DNA of 64,000 nt, from the NCBI GenBank assembly GCA_014169315.1, contig AP022133.1, positions 682,001 to 746,000 on the forward strand, in the 5' to 3' direction. Position 1 is the stretch's first letter, and each line of letters begins with the position of its first letter. Below, piece by piece: positions 53,033 through 62,379 of this stretch. The notes below the pieces were generated by a model. The model was not told the origin of the DNA. It did no database searches and saw only the letters and a program-made list of their open reading frames with translations. This DNA comes from Enterobacter cloacae (lineage in GTDB: Bacteria; Pseudomonadota; Gammaproteobacteria; Enterobacterales; Enterobacteriaceae). The translations under genes were made by a program, and so were the position numbers.

Positions 53033-53062
53033 AAAACGGCAACTTTCGTTGCCGTTTTGCTT
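53033..53062. terminator. Bidirectional terminator between cueO and gcd
   Basis: AAAACGGCAAC (53033-53043) pairs with GTTGCCGTTTT (53048-53058) around TTTC, a perfect 11-bp stem with A and T runs on either side. It lies between convergent genes and can end both. Confidence 0.92.
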
Positions 53063-55453
53063 TTATTTGCCTTCGTCAGGCAATGCATACGCGACAATAT
53101 AGTCGCCCATCTTCGTGCCAAACGAACCATGACCGCCCGCTGAGATGACAACGTACTGTTTGCCATTCACTTCATAGGTCATCGGCGTTGCCTGTCCACC
53201 CGCGGGCAGACGGCCTTGCCACAGTTTCTCACCGTTGGTCATGTTGTACGCGCGCAGGTAGTTATCTGCGGTCGCCGCGATGAACAGCACGTTACCGGCG
53301 GTAGAGATTGGGCCACCCAGCATTGGCATACCCATATTGAACGGTACCGGAACCGGCATCGGGAACGGCATGCTGTCCTGTGGTGTACCAATACGTTTCT
53401 TCCACACGATCTGGTTGGTTTTCAGATCCAGACCGGAGATATAACCCCAGGCTGGCTGTTTACACGGCAGGCCAAACGGTGACAGGAACGGATTCAGGGT
53501 CACGCCAAACGGTACGCCGTACTGCGGCTGAATACCGGATTCTGTACCGGTACCTTTCGCGTCTTTCGGCGGTTCCATTGGGTTGCCCGGGCCACGTGGG
53601 ATCAGTTTAGACACGAACGGCAGGGCCATTGGGTTAGCAATCGCCACCTGACGGTTCGGGTCAACGGAGATCCCGCCCCACTCGAACATCCCCAGGTTAC
53701 CCGGGAAGACCAGCGTACCCTGCTCAGATGGCGGAGTGAAAATGCCTTCATAGCGCAACTGATGGAACATCACGCGGCACACCAGCTGGTCAAACATGGT
53801 GGCACCCCACATGTCTGCACCGCTGAGGTCTTTCTTCGGACGGAAGCTCAGGTCAGAGAACGGCTGCGTTTTGCTGACGTAGTCGCCTTTTGCCGCGCCT
53901 TGCGGAACCGGTTTTTCCGGAGCCGGAACCACCAGTTTACCGTTGCTGCGATCCAGCACGAAGATGTTACCGGTTTTCGCCGGGGCATAAATCACCGGAA
54001 CGGTTTTACCGTCAACGGTAATATCTGCCAGCGTCGGCTGGGATGGCATGTCCATATCCCACAGGTCGTGGTGAACGGTCTGATAGCTCCAGACCAGCTT
54101 ACCGGTAGTCGCGTTCAGCGCCACGATGGCGCTCGCATAACGCTCCTGCTCCGGCGTGCGGTTACCGCCCCAGATATCCGGCGTGGTCACGCCCATTGGC
54201 AGATAGACCAGATCCAGCTTCGCGTCATACGCAGCCGGTGCCCAGGAGTTTGGCGAGTTAAAGGTAAAGGTGTGTTCGTCTGAGGGGATCGCGTTTGGAT
54301 CTTTCGCACCCGGGTCGAAGGCCCACAGCAGTTTACCGGTATTCACGTCGAAGCCACGGATAACGCCAGAGGTTTCGCGGGTAGAGAAGTTATCCGTTAC
54401 CGAACCGGCAACCACAATGGTTTTATCGGTGATGATCGGCGGTGAAGTTGGCTCATACAGACCCGGCGTGGTGTCCGGCATGTTGGTCTGCAGATTCAGG
54501 ATACCTTTGTTGGCAAAGGTTTCGCACAGCTTGCCCGTTTCTGCGTTGACGGCAAACAGACGGCCATCGTTCACCGGCAGCATAATGCGGCGAGGGCAGT
54601 CGGCCACCACTTCAGGGCTTGCATTATCGGCACGCGCTTCGTGGTAAGAGACGCCACGGCAGGTGACATGCTGGAAGGACGGGTTGGCATTCAGCTGTGG
54701 ATCGAAGTGCCATTTCTCTTTACCGGTGGCGGCATCAAGCGCGAACAGACGCTGGTGGGCGGTACACAGATAAAGCATGTCACCGACTTTAATCGGCGTC
54801 ACTTCGTTGGTCAGTTCACCCGGATCGTTTGGCATCTTCAGGTCGCCGGTACGGAATACCCAGGCTTCCTTCAGGTTTTTAACGTTATCCGCGTTGATTT
54901 GCTTCAGCGGGGAGTAGCGTTGACCTTCCTGATTACGACCATAGGCCGGCCAGTCTCCGTCAGCGACCTGAGAGATGGCTGCAGCAGGCGTTGATTCCGT
55001 ATTGAGCGTACCTTTGATCTCCTGCGGGTCGTTAAAACCGGCCCAGGTCAGGATACCGCCGCTGATCAGCAGAGCGACAACGAGCGCTGCTACGGCACCG
55101 CTGGACGGTACAATCAGGCGACGCCAGACAAACGGCAAAATCAGCCAGATACCAAAGAACACCAGAATGTCACTGCGTGGCGTCAGTGCCCAGAAGTCGA
55201 ACCCGGCTTCCCAGACGCCCCAGATCATGGTTGCGAGGAGGAGGGCAGCATAAAGCCACAGTGCAGATTGCTTTCTGCGCCAGAGCAGGACGGTTACGCC
55301 AAGCATAACCAGGCCCGCAATCGGGTAGTACCAGGAACCGCCAATTGCGACCAGCCAGACGCCACCGATTAACAGGTACAAGCCGCAAAAGGCGGCAAAT
55401 AGCGCTGTTAGTGTCACCAGTAGACGCGACTGTTGAGTTTTTGTTTCAGCCAT
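53063..55453 (-). CDS. gcd: Quinoprotein (PQQ-dependent) glucose dehydrogenase
   Basis: Membrane-bound enzyme that oxidises glucose to gluconolactone in the periplasm and passes electrons to ubiquinone. 796 residues. Five N-terminal membrane segments occupy about residues 10-140. An eight-bladed beta-propeller follows that binds PQQ and a divalent ion (DWPAYGRNQEGQRYSPL near 168; VHHDLWDMDMPSQPTL near 460). No PQQ synthesis genes are in the window, so activity may need imported cofactor. A CRP site lies upstream. Confidence 0.96.
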   Translation of the reverse strand: MAETKTQQSRLLVTLTALFAAFCGLYLLIGGVWLVAIGGSWYYPIAGLVMLGVTVLLWRRKQSALWLYAALLLATMIWGVWEAGFDFWALTPRSDILVFFGIWLILPFVWRRLIVPSSGAVAALVVALLISGGILTWAGFNDPQEIKGTLNTESTPAAAISQVADGDWPAYGRNQEGQRYSPLKQINADNVKNLKEAWVFRTGDLKMPNDPGELTNEVTPIKVGDMLYLCTAHQRLFALDAATGKEKWHFDPQLNANPSFQHVTCRGVSYHEARADNASPEVVADCPRRIMLPVNDGRLFAVNAETGKLCETFANKGILNLQTNMPDTTPGLYEPTSPPIITDKTIVVAGSVTDNFSTRETSGVIRGFDVNTGKLLWAFDPGAKDPNAIPSDEHTFTFNSPNSWAPAAYDAKLDLVYLPMGVTTPDIWGGNRTPEQERYASAIVALNATTGKLVWSYQTVHHDLWDMDMPSQPTLADITVDGKTVPVIYAPAKTGNIFVLDRSNGKLVVPAPEKPVPQGAAKGDYVSKTQPFSDLSFRPKKDLSGADMWGATMFDQLVCRVMFHQLRYEGIFTPPSEQGTLVFPGNLGMFEWGGISVDPNRQVAIANPMALPFVSKLIPRGPGNPMEPPKDAKGTGTESGIQPQYGVPFGVTLNPFLSPFGLPCKQPAWGYISGLDLKTNQIVWKKRIGTPQDSMPFPMPVPVPFNMGMPMLGGPISTAGNVLFIAATADNYLRAYNMTNGEKLWQGRLPAGGQATPMTYEVNGKQYVVISAGGHGSFGTKMGDYIVAYALPDEGK

Positions 55454-55515
55454 AGAAAATGTACTCGTCAGTTTTGTTAATTATTTGCTAGCAATTAATT
55501 ATAGGTATTAGCAAG

Positions 55516-55531
55516 TGTGATCGGAATCACA
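55516..55531 (-). promoter_or_regulatory. CRP-binding site between gcd and hpt
   Basis: TGTGA-TCGGAA-TCACA matches both half-sites of the CRP consensus exactly. Its near edge is 62 bases upstream of the gcd start, and it lies about 44 bases before the hpt -10. In E. coli cAMP-CRP is reported to repress gcd; which gene it controls here cannot be read from sequence. Confidence 0.85.
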
Positions 55532-55574
55532 AAAATTGCTTTTTATAACTCATACGCCAGGGTTATCCATTTGC

Positions 55575-55583
55575 TGGTATAAT
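55575..55583 (+). promoter_or_regulatory. Extended -10 promoter for hpt
   Basis: TGGTATAAT is a perfect extended -10. No good -35 is seen 17 bases earlier, as is common for extended -10 promoters. It lies about 80 bases before hpt. Confidence 0.7.
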
Positions 55584-55660
55584 GGCGAGCTTGCGTATCG
55601 ATGCTGGAAGATGATTCATCCGCATTGAGAGATTTTCATTAAAATCATATGGTTAGTAAT

Positions 55661-56197
55661 ATGAAACATACTGTTGAAGTGATGATCCCGGAAGCCGAGA
55701 TCAAAGCGCGTATCGCCGAACTGGGTCGTCAAATCACCGAACATTACAAGGACAGCGGCAGCGAAATGGTGCTGGTGGGTCTTCTGCGTGGCTCTTTCAT
55801 GTTTATGGCAGACCTGTGCCGTGAAGTGCAGGTGTCACATGAGGTCGATTTTATGACCGCCTCCAGCTACGGCAGCGGCATGTCCACAACCCGTGATGTG
55901 AAAATCCTGAAAGATCTGGATGAAGATATTCGTGGCAAAGATGTGTTGATCGTTGAGGACATCATCGACTCTGGCAACACGCTCTCTAAAGTGCGCGAGA
56001 TCCTGAGCCTGCGTGAACCGAAATCCCTGGCCATTTGTACCCTGCTGGATAAACCAAGCCGTCGTGAAGTGCAGGTACCTGTGGAATATGTCGGTTTCGC
56101 CATTCCTGACGAGTTCGTTGTGGGTTATGGCATTGACTACGCGCAGCGTTATCGCCATCTGCCGTATGTCGGGAAAGTGGTGCTGCTGGACGAGTAA
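55661..56197 (+). CDS. hpt: Hypoxanthine phosphoribosyltransferase
   Basis: Purine salvage enzyme converting hypoxanthine (and more weakly guanine) to the nucleotide with PRPP. 178 residues from the ATG at 55661, which gives [11 protein letters not shown], as in current E. coli annotation. An in-frame ATG at 55649 is an alternative, and neither has a strong ribosome site. The PRPP loop is [17 protein letters not shown] near 95-110, and the flexible loop [10 protein letters not shown] is near 70. A REP-like terminator follows. Confidence 0.94.
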   Translation: MKHTVEVMIPEAEIKARIAELGRQITEHYKDSGSEMVLVGLLRGSFMFMADLCREVQVSHEVDFMTASSYGSGMSTTRDVKILKDLDEDIRGKDVLIVEDIIDSGNTLSKVREILSLREPKSLAICTLLDKPSRREVQVPVEYVGFAIPDEFVVGYGIDYAQRYRHLPYVGKVVLLDE

Positions 56198-56213
56198 TAC
56201 TCGTTGGGTGTGG

Positions 56214-56253
56214 TCTGGTGCCCTCACCCTGGCCCTCTCTCACAGTGAGAGGG
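56214..56253 (+). repeat. Dispersed intergenic repeat, copy 3
   Basis: CTGGTGCCCTCACCCTGGCC followed by a CCCTCTC/GAGAGGG-type hairpin, the same orientation as copy 2. It lies just before a REP element in the hpt-can gap. Confidence 0.75.
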
Positions 56254-56260
56254 AGAAAAC

Positions 56261-56298
56261 GTAGGCCGGGTAAGGCGTAGCCGCCACCCGGCTTTTTT
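56261..56298 (+). repeat. REP element acting as a likely hpt terminator
   Basis: GTAGGCCGGGTAAGGCG and CCGCCACCCGGC form the classic REP palindrome (GCCGGGT pairs with ACCCGGC), and it is followed by TTTTTT. It lies between the convergent hpt and can genes. Confidence 0.85.
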
Positions 56299-56306
56299 AC
56301 GGGCAC

Positions 56307-56969
56307 TTATTTATGGTTTACGTGCTTGAGTTTGAGGTTTGCAATACCCGAACGGTAGCGCTGCTCCAGCGTTTCACGGTTAGTGGCGGTCACTTCCAGG
56401 TTACGCAGCAAACCATCATGAATGCCGTACGCCCAGCCGTGGACGGACACTTTCTGTCCGCGTTTCCAGGCCGATTGCATAATGGTGGAGTGCCCCAGGT
56501 TATAAACCTGCTCCATGACGTTCAGTTCACACAGCGCGTCGAGACGATGTTCCTGCGGCATTTCGCCCAGCAGTGAGCTATGTTTGAACCAGATATCGCG
56601 GATGTGCAGTAGCCAGTTATCAATTAACCCCAGCTCCAGGTTTTCAACCGCCGCCTGCACGCCGCCGCAGCCGTAGTGGCCGCAAATGATGATGTGCTCG
56701 ACTTCCAGAACGTCAACGGCATACTGAACAACAGAAAGGCAGTTAAGATCGGTATGAATCACCAGGTTGGCGACGTTGCGGTGAACAAACAGTTCACCCG
56801 GTTCGAGGCCGGTCAGGCGCTCTGCCGGAACGCGGCTGTCGGAACATCCAATCCATAGAAAGCGCGGGTTTTGCGCTTGTGCCAGCTTCCCGAAAAATCC
56901 GGGGTCTTCTTCCACCAGCATTTTTGACCATAGTGCATTGTTGCTGATGAGTGTATCTATGTCATTCAT
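56307..56969 (-). CDS. can: Beta-class carbonic anhydrase 2
   Basis: Cytoplasmic zinc enzyme interconverting CO2 and bicarbonate, essential in E. coli in ordinary air. 220 residues. Zinc ligands Cys42 and Asp44 ([10 protein letters not shown]) and His98 and Cys101 (ICGHYGCGG) are present, the Asp being typical of the type II allosterically closed form. The bases before the ATG at 56969 (AACCTCC) are pyrimidine-rich with no usual ribosome site. It diverges from yadG. Confidence 0.96.
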   Translation of the reverse strand: MNDIDTLISNNALWSKMLVEEDPGFFGKLAQAQNPRFLWIGCSDSRVPAERLTGLEPGELFVHRNVANLVIHTDLNCLSVVQYAVDVLEVEHIIICGHYGCGGVQAAVENLELGLIDNWLLHIRDIWFKHSSLLGEMPQEHRLDALCELNVMEQVYNLGHSTIMQSAWKRGQKVSVHGWAYGIHDGLLRNLEVTATNRETLEQRYRSGIANLKLKHVNHK

Positions 56970-57076
56970 GGAGGTTAACGACCTGTAACCAAGTGATTGC
57001 GTTGCGCTACTATAGGGTAACCCGACTTTTAATGAAACTACACAACGTGTGTCAGAACTATAGGTAAGTTTAATTC

Positions 57077-58003
57077 ATGGCGATTGCACTGGAGCTTGAG
57101 CAGCTTAAGAAAACCTATCCGGGCGGCGTTCAGGCCTTACGCGGGATAGATCTCAAAGTAGAAGCGGGTGATTTCTATGCGCTTCTGGGGCCGAATGGGG
57201 CGGGAAAATCTACCACCATCGGGATTATCAGTTCGCTGGTTAACAAGAGCTCTGGCCGGGTGAGCGTGTTTGGTTACGACCTGGAAAAAGATGTGGTCAA
57301 CGCCAAGCGCCAGCTGGGGCTGGTACCGCAGGAGTTCAACTTCAACCCGTTCGAGACGGTACAGCAGATTGTTGTCAACCAGGCGGGGTACTATGGTGTA
57401 GAGCGTAAAGAGGCGATTGCCCGTAGCGAAAAGTACCTTAAACAGCTGGATCTGTGGGAAAAACGTAACGAACGTGCGCGGATGTTATCCGGTGGCATGA
57501 AGCGCCGCCTGATGATTGCCCGCGCCCTGATGCATGAGCCAAAACTGTTAATCCTGGATGAACCGACCGCAGGCGTGGATATCGAACTGCGTCGTTCAAT
57601 GTGGGGGTTCCTGAAGGATCTCAATGACAAAGGCACGACCATCATTCTGACCACTCACTACCTTGAAGAGGCGGAAATGCTGTGCCGCAACATCGGCATC
57701 ATTCAGCGCGGTGAGCTGGTGGAAAACACCTCGATGAAAGATCTGCTTTCCAAGCTGAAATCAGAAACCTTTATTCTGGATTTGGCACCGAAAAGCCCGC
57801 TGCCGGAGCTGGAAGGGTACCAGTATCGTCTGGTGGATACCTCCACGCTGGAAGTGGAAGTGCTGAGAGAGCAGGGCATCAACAGCGTCTTTTCCCAGTT
57901 GAGTGCCCAGGGCATTCAGGTATTAAGTATGCGTAACAAAGCGAACCGACTGGAAGAGCTGTTTGTCTCTCTGGTGCAGGATAAACAAGGAGACAAGGCA
58001 TGA
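57077..58003 (+). CDS. yadG: ABC exporter ATP-binding protein YadG
   Basis: ATPase subunit of 308 residues of an ABC-2 type exporter. Walker A is LLGPNGAGKSTTIG near 38, the ABC signature is MLSGGMKRRLMIARAL near 137, Walker B is LLILDEPTAGVD near 158, and the switch His is in TTHYLEEAE. The C-terminal 80 residues are the extra domain typical of DrrA-like ATPases. It overlaps yadH by four bases. The substrate is unknown. Confidence 0.95.
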   Translation: MAIALELEQLKKTYPGGVQALRGIDLKVEAGDFYALLGPNGAGKSTTIGIISSLVNKSSGRVSVFGYDLEKDVVNAKRQLGLVPQEFNFNPFETVQQIVVNQAGYYGVERKEAIARSEKYLKQLDLWEKRNERARMLSGGMKRRLMIARALMHEPKLLILDEPTAGVDIELRRSMWGFLKDLNDKGTTIILTTHYLEEAEMLCRNIGIIQRGELVENTSMKDLLSKLKSETFILDLAPKSPLPELEGYQYRLVDTSTLEVEVLREQGINSVFSQLSAQGIQVLSMRNKANRLEELFVSLVQDKQGDKA

Positions 58004-58770
58004 CGCATCTTTACTGGGTCGCGCTGAAAAGCATCTGGGCGAAAGAGATCACCCGTTTTATGCGTATCTGGGTACAAACCCTGGTACCGCCGGTTATTAC
58101 CATGACGCTCTACTTCATCATCTTCGGTAACCTGATTGGTTCCCGCATTGGTGAGATGCACGGTTTCACCTATATGCAGTTTATCGTGCCGGGTTTGATC
58201 ATGATGGCGGTGATCACTAACGCCTACGCTAACGTGGCGTCATCGTTCTTTAGCGCCAAGTTCCAGCGCAACATTGAAGAGCTGTTGGTGGCACCCGTGC
58301 CAACGCACGTCATCATCGCCGGGTACGTGGGCGGTGGCGTGGCGCGTGCTCTGTGCGTAGGGATCCTGGTAACGGCGATTTCGTTGTTCTTTGTACCGTT
58401 CCAGGTACACTCGTGGCTGTTTGTGGCGCTGACGCTGCTGATGACGGCGATCCTGTTCTCGCTGGCCGGTTTGCTGAATGCGGTGTTTGCGAAAACGTTT
58501 GACGATATCAGCCTGATCCCGACCTTCGTGCTGACGCCGCTGACGTATCTCGGTGGAGTGTTCTACTCCCTGACGCTGCTGCCGCCGTTCTGGCAGGCGC
58601 TGTCCCACCTGAACCTGATTGTCTACATGATCAGCGGCTTCCGCTTTGGTTTCCTCGGCATTACTGACGTGCCACTGTTCACCACCGTGGCGGTACTGGC
58701 GGTGTTTATCATCGCTTTCTACCTACTGTGCTGGTATCTGATCCAGCGTGGCCGCGGGCTGCGCAGCTAA
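58000..58770 (+). CDS. yadH: ABC exporter permease YadH
   Basis: ABC-2 permease of 256 residues with six hydrophobic segments, from LVPPVITMTLYFIIFGNLIGS near 28 to AVLAVFIIAFYLLCWYLI at the end. The family stretch PLTYLGGVFYSLTLLPPFWQ is near 185. It forms the membrane half of the YadGH exporter. A hairpin terminator follows. Confidence 0.95.
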   Translation: MTHLYWVALKSIWAKEITRFMRIWVQTLVPPVITMTLYFIIFGNLIGSRIGEMHGFTYMQFIVPGLIMMAVITNAYANVASSFFSAKFQRNIEELLVAPVPTHVIIAGYVGGGVARALCVGILVTAISLFFVPFQVHSWLFVALTLLMTAILFSLAGLLNAVFAKTFDDISLIPTFVLTPLTYLGGVFYSLTLLPPFWQALSHLNLIVYMISGFRFGFLGITDVPLFTTVAVLAVFIIAFYLLCWYLIQRGRGLRS

Positions 58771-58776
58771 CCTTCT

Positions 58777-58809
58777 GCCCGGCAACCTTCCGTATGCCGG
58801 GCGCTTTTC
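58777..58809 (+). terminator. Terminator after yadH
   Basis: GCCCGGCA (58777-58784) pairs with TGCCGGGC (58795-58802) around a ten-base loop, followed by GCTTTTCT. It closes the yadGH operon. Confidence 0.85.
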
Positions 58810-58875
58810 TTTGACAGTTATCACCGTAAATTCACCATCACTCCGCTAAACTACTCGCCTGCTAAGGAGAGAGCT

Positions 58876-59316
58876 ATGCTGGGATGGGTCATCACCTGCC
58901 ACGATGAACAGGCGCAGGATATGTTGCTAAAGCTTGAAGCCAGGTTTGGCCCGCTGGTGCAGTGTCGCGCGGTTAATTACTGGCGAGGGTTGAGCACCAA
59001 TATGCTTGGCCGAATGATGTGTGATGCCCTGCATGAAACCGACACCGGCGATGGGGTTATCTTTCTCACCGATAAATCTGGTGCTGCGCCGTATCGTTCC
59101 GCCGCCTTAATGAGCCATAAGCATGACTGCTGTGAAGTGATTTCCGGAATTAGCCTGCCATTGCTGGAGTTAATGTATCCACAGCGTGAATCATTAAACA
59201 GCAAGGAGTTTCGTCATGCGATCGTGGCGCAAGGTGCCCCCGATGTCAGTAGTTTATGGCATCAGCAGCAGAAAAACCCACCTTTCATCCTGCTTCACGA
59301 TCTGTATAAGAATTAA
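58876..59316 (+). CDS. yadI: PTS EIIA-like (mannose family) protein YadI
   Basis: A 146-residue protein resembling the EIIA domain of mannose-family PTS permeases. The phosphorylatable His would be in GWVITCHDEQAQDM at residue 8, and the GVIFLTDKSGAAPYRSA loop is near 56. No partner IIB, IIC or IID gene is adjacent, so it is an orphan as in E. coli. AAGGAGAG lies just before the ATG. Function is unknown. Confidence 0.92.
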   Translation: MLGWVITCHDEQAQDMLLKLEARFGPLVQCRAVNYWRGLSTNMLGRMMCDALHETDTGDGVIFLTDKSGAAPYRSAALMSHKHDCCEVISGISLPLLELMYPQRESLNSKEFRHAIVAQGAPDVSSLWHQQQKNPPFILLHDLYKN

Positions 59317-59319
59317 ACA

Positions 59320-59347
59320 TTGGTATTGATGTCGCTTTTGCTACAAT
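59320..59347 (+). promoter_or_regulatory. Putative yadE promoter
   Basis: TTGGTA (59320-59325) and TACAAT (59342-59347) are separated by 16 bases and match four and five of six consensus positions. They lie 32 bases before the yadE start. Confidence 0.6.
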
Positions 59348-59379
59348 GACATCAGTTCTTCCGTACCGATAAAAACATA

Positions 59380-60627
59380 ATGTTTACGCGTATTCTTCTC
59401 CTGCTTTTGGTGTTCGTTTCCGGCGTCAGTTCAGCCAGTTTATTAAGCCAGAAAAGGCTGCCTGCTCAATATATGCAAACCACCGAAGATGCGGCGATCT
59501 GGGCGCAGGTGGGGAACAATGTGATCAACGTGGGTAATGTCCGTGCGGGGCAGATCCTGGCCGTGGTACCCGCAGCGGCAGACTATTATGAATTTCGCTT
59601 CGGTTTTGGTACGGGTTTTATCGACAAGGGGCACCTGGAGCCGGTTCAGGGAAAACAGCGCGTTGAAGATGGCCTGGGCGACCTGAACAAACCCCTTAGC
59701 AATCAAAACCTGGTTACCTGGAAAGACACCCCTGTTTATAATGATGCCGACAACGGCAGCGCCCCTTTCGGTACATTAAGTGCAAATCTTCGCTATCCGA
59801 TCCTGAACAAGCTTAAAGATCGTCTGAACCAGACCTGGTTCCAGATCCGTATCGGTAACCGTCTGGCGTGGGTCAGTAGCCTGGATGCCCAGGAAGATCA
59901 CGGTATTCCGGTCATGACTTATCACCATATTTTACGTGACGAGGAAAACACCCGTTTTCGTCATACCTCCACGACAACCAGCGTGCGTGCCTTCAGTAAC
60001 CAGATGACCTGGCTTCGCGACCAGGGCTATACCACGCTGACGATGTACCAGCTTGAAGGGTACGTACGAAATAAAATAAACCTGCCGGCGAAGGCGGTGG
60101 TGCTCACCTTTGATGACGGCCTGAAGTCCGTTAACCGCTATGCTTACCCGATCCTGAAAGAGTACGGGTTTAAGGCGACGGCCTTTATCATCTCGTCACG
60201 AATCAAACGTCATCCGCAGAAGTGGGCACCAAAATACCTGCAGTTTATGAGTGTGTCGGAACTGGAGCAGATGCAGGATGTGTTTGATATCCAGTCACAC
60301 ACGCACTTTTTACACCGTGTGGATGACAACCATCAGCCGATTTTACTGAGCCGCAGCTACCACGTTATTTTGTTCGACTTTAAGCGCTCGCGGCGCGATC
60401 TGGCGCAGTTCAACCCACATGTTCTGTACCTTTCCTATCCGTTTGGCGGCTACAACGAGAACGCGGTTAAAGCGGCGAACGATGCCGGTTTCCATCTGGC
60501 GGTGACGACGGTGCGGGGGAAAGTGAAGCCAGGGGATAATCCGTTCCTGTTGAAGCGGCTGTATATTCTCAGAACGGATTCTCTGGAAACCATGTCGCGG
60601 CTGATCAGCAACCAGCCGCAGGGGTGA
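59380..60627 (+). CDS. yadE: Exported polysaccharide deacetylase family protein YadE
   Basis: A 415-residue exported protein. A signal peptide ([18 protein letters not shown]) leads to an SH3-like region and then a NodB/CE4 deacetylase domain (about 185-400). The metal-binding triad appears as Asp in [10 protein letters not shown] and two His in [27 protein letters not shown] is the downstream motif. The natural substrate is unknown. In E. coli it is followed by panD; here its TGA abuts the stop of a convergent fimbrial adhesin gene. Confidence 0.93.
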   Translation: MFTRILLLLLVFVSGVSSASLLSQKRLPAQYMQTTEDAAIWAQVGNNVINVGNVRAGQILAVVPAAADYYEFRFGFGTGFIDKGHLEPVQGKQRVEDGLGDLNKPLSNQNLVTWKDTPVYNDADNGSAPFGTLSANLRYPILNKLKDRLNQTWFQIRIGNRLAWVSSLDAQEDHGIPVMTYHHILRDEENTRFRHTSTTTSVRAFSNQMTWLRDQGYTTLTMYQLEGYVRNKINLPAKAVVLTFDDGLKSVNRYAYPILKEYGFKATAFIISSRIKRHPQKWAPKYLQFMSVSELEQMQDVFDIQSHTHFLHRVDDNHQPILLSRSYHVILFDFKRSRRDLAQFNPHVLYLSYPFGGYNENAVKAANDAGFHLAVTTVRGKVKPGDNPFLLKRLYILRTDSLETMSRLISNQPQG

Positions 60628-61743
60628 TCAGTTGTAGCTTATTGTAAATGTGGCGGTTGATGAAAAGCTCCCTGCTTTAATCTCGCCTATCTTCTTCAAC
60701 TTCCCTGAGAACGGGATCTGGTAATAGGGTTGATACCAACCGTCATTCCCACTGAAATTTGCGCCAACTGACGCACTGCCATCAACTTTGATGGCTTCCC
60801 AGCTATTGACAAGCTGTGCGGCGAGATCGACACCAACGCCCTCTGCTGTGCCGCTTTGGTTGATTAACGTATTACCGTCTGCCGTGTGGGCACCGTTCAC
60901 CGTAATGCTGATGCTGTTCATACTGCAATTGTATAAATCCAGTGTAAAACGTCGTTCAGCCGTATAGCCGCTGGTCTTGTCAAAATCAGAAACGAAAAAA
61001 TCACCAAAATTCACATCATAATGATCCCGCATATTCGAGTTATTGATGGAGTAGGTGAGGCAGGTGGGCTCATTAAGTTTAAATAATACGGAGCCCGTCG
61101 TGACATTTATTCTTATGATGTTGGCGGTGCTATCGCCCATTTTCAGGATGCCTATTGTTCCCGGTATTGCCATGACATTTGTCTGCCCTGTTTGGGGGCG
61201 ATAGTCCGGGGTTTGGTACAGGGAGAAGAATACATCCCAGTTAGGTTCACTATTCTTATAACCGCCGCCAACGTACTCATCACTCGTCACAGATGCTCCT
61301 GGTTGGGTTGGCATATTTAAATACAGCTGGTTACCGCCAGCACAGTCGTTAGCACATCTTATTTCCATGGTATAAACAATGCCGGGAACGTTAGTTTTCA
61401 ACAGCCCCTGGCCATTACCGGAATCAGATAGAATGTGACTGTCCATCATCCCGGCATCAGGGGCTGTGTATGTCACTGCGTTATTGCTTTGGGGGGAAGG
61501 ATCACACGTTATTTCGGACCCCTGCCCCCCTGGAAATAATGCAGCGGTTGTCTCAGTCACGCCGAGCCCTACTGCGCCACTCGTTCCCCCAATGGGTGAA
61601 ATAAGCTGATTAGCTGTCCAGAAGTTGGGTAGGATAATAGTCTGAGAACTTTTGAAATAGCATTTATAATTTGTCGCAAGCACCTGCCCGGCAAAGGAGA
61701 ATAACGTACAAAATAAGAGGAGCAGTAAATAACGTCGTTTCAT
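60628..61743 (-). CDS. Putative fimbrial tip adhesin
   Basis: Last gene of the fimbrial operon, 371 residues. A signal peptide (KRRYLLLLLFCTLFSFAGQVLA) precedes an N-terminal region with scattered cysteines that would be the lectin domain (about 25-220). A C-terminal pilin domain follows, with FTLDLYNCSMNSISITVNGA and the typical end STATFTISYN. Length and two-domain form fit a tip adhesin of the YadC/FimH kind. The second of two adjacent ATGs (61743) is chosen on ribosome-site spacing. The gene is visibly more A+T-rich than its neighbours. Confidence 0.8.
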   Translation of the reverse strand: MKRRYLLLLLFCTLFSFAGQVLATNYKCYFKSSQTIILPNFWTANQLISPIGGTSGAVGLGVTETTAALFPGGQGSEITCDPSPQSNNAVTYTAPDAGMMDSHILSDSGNGQGLLKTNVPGIVYTMEIRCANDCAGGNQLYLNMPTQPGASVTSDEYVGGGYKNSEPNWDVFFSLYQTPDYRPQTGQTNVMAIPGTIGILKMGDSTANIIRINVTTGSVLFKLNEPTCLTYSINNSNMRDHYDVNFGDFFVSDFDKTSGYTAERRFTLDLYNCSMNSISITVNGAHTADGNTLINQSGTAEGVGVDLAAQLVNSWEAIKVDGSASVGANFSGNDGWYQPYYQIPFSGKLKKIGEIKAGSFSSTATFTISYN

Positions 61744-61754
61744 CATAAATCCTT

Positions 61755-62363
61755 TTATTGATAGGTGACGTTGATCACGACATTACTGGTGACCACGCCG
61801 TTGCTGATATCGCCGGTATTCTGATAACGGGCATAAAAGGTATAATCGGCGGGAAAGTGCGGCTCCGCTTTCCCGGAAAGGTCATACCCCACGTCTGAAC
61901 TGCCATCGCTTTTGAGTACGTTGCTATGGTACTCCTCAGAAAACACCACCACGCCAACGTTGTTGGCCTGTCCCTGGGTGGCATTATTGGCAAAAACCTG
62001 TTTGTTCACCGGGTTTACGCCAAACTTTGGCGCAAACTGGAAATGAAGCTGCTGGCTGCCGCTTCCCGCTGGCGCAGTATCGCAGCTCACCACCTGAACG
62101 ATAAACGGTGTGCCGCCGGCATCGGTTCCCGGCTGCAGGCGGTTGCTGCTGTCGGGGTTGTAAAACCAGTCGCGAGAGACGGTGGGCAGCGTTATATCAC
62201 TGCCGTTCACCAGGTTTATCTGGCAGGTATTTGCCACAATCCGGGCGGAGAAATTTACATCCATGCCGCTGTCTTCCGCCTGGCTGAGGGCGGGCCAGTG
62301 CCCGGCCAACAGCGTGGTGAGCAGTACGAGCGTTGGCCGCATAAAAAGAGGAATCTGTCGCAT
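61755..62363 (-). CDS. Fimbrial minor subunit
   Basis: Pilin-type protein of 202 residues from the ATG at 62363. The signal peptide (MRPTLVLLTTLLAGHWPALSQA in its core) ends before EDSGMDVNFSARI. One disulphide pair is expected (NTCQINL and VVSCDTAPAG), and the chain ends NVVINVTYQ with the penultimate Tyr used for chaperone recognition. Frame upstream of 62363 overlaps the preceding gene and has no signal sequence. Eleven bases separate it from the adhesin. Confidence 0.8.
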   Translation of the reverse strand: MRQIPLFMRPTLVLLTTLLAGHWPALSQAEDSGMDVNFSARIVANTCQINLVNGSDITLPTVSRDWFYNPDSSNRLQPGTDAGGTPFIVQVVSCDTAPAGSGSQQLHFQFAPKFGVNPVNKQVFANNATQGQANNVGVVVFSEEYHSNVLKSDGSSDVGYDLSGKAEPHFPADYTFYARYQNTGDISNGVVTSNVVINVTYQ

Positions 62364-62379
62364 TTTGCCCGCCAATGAC

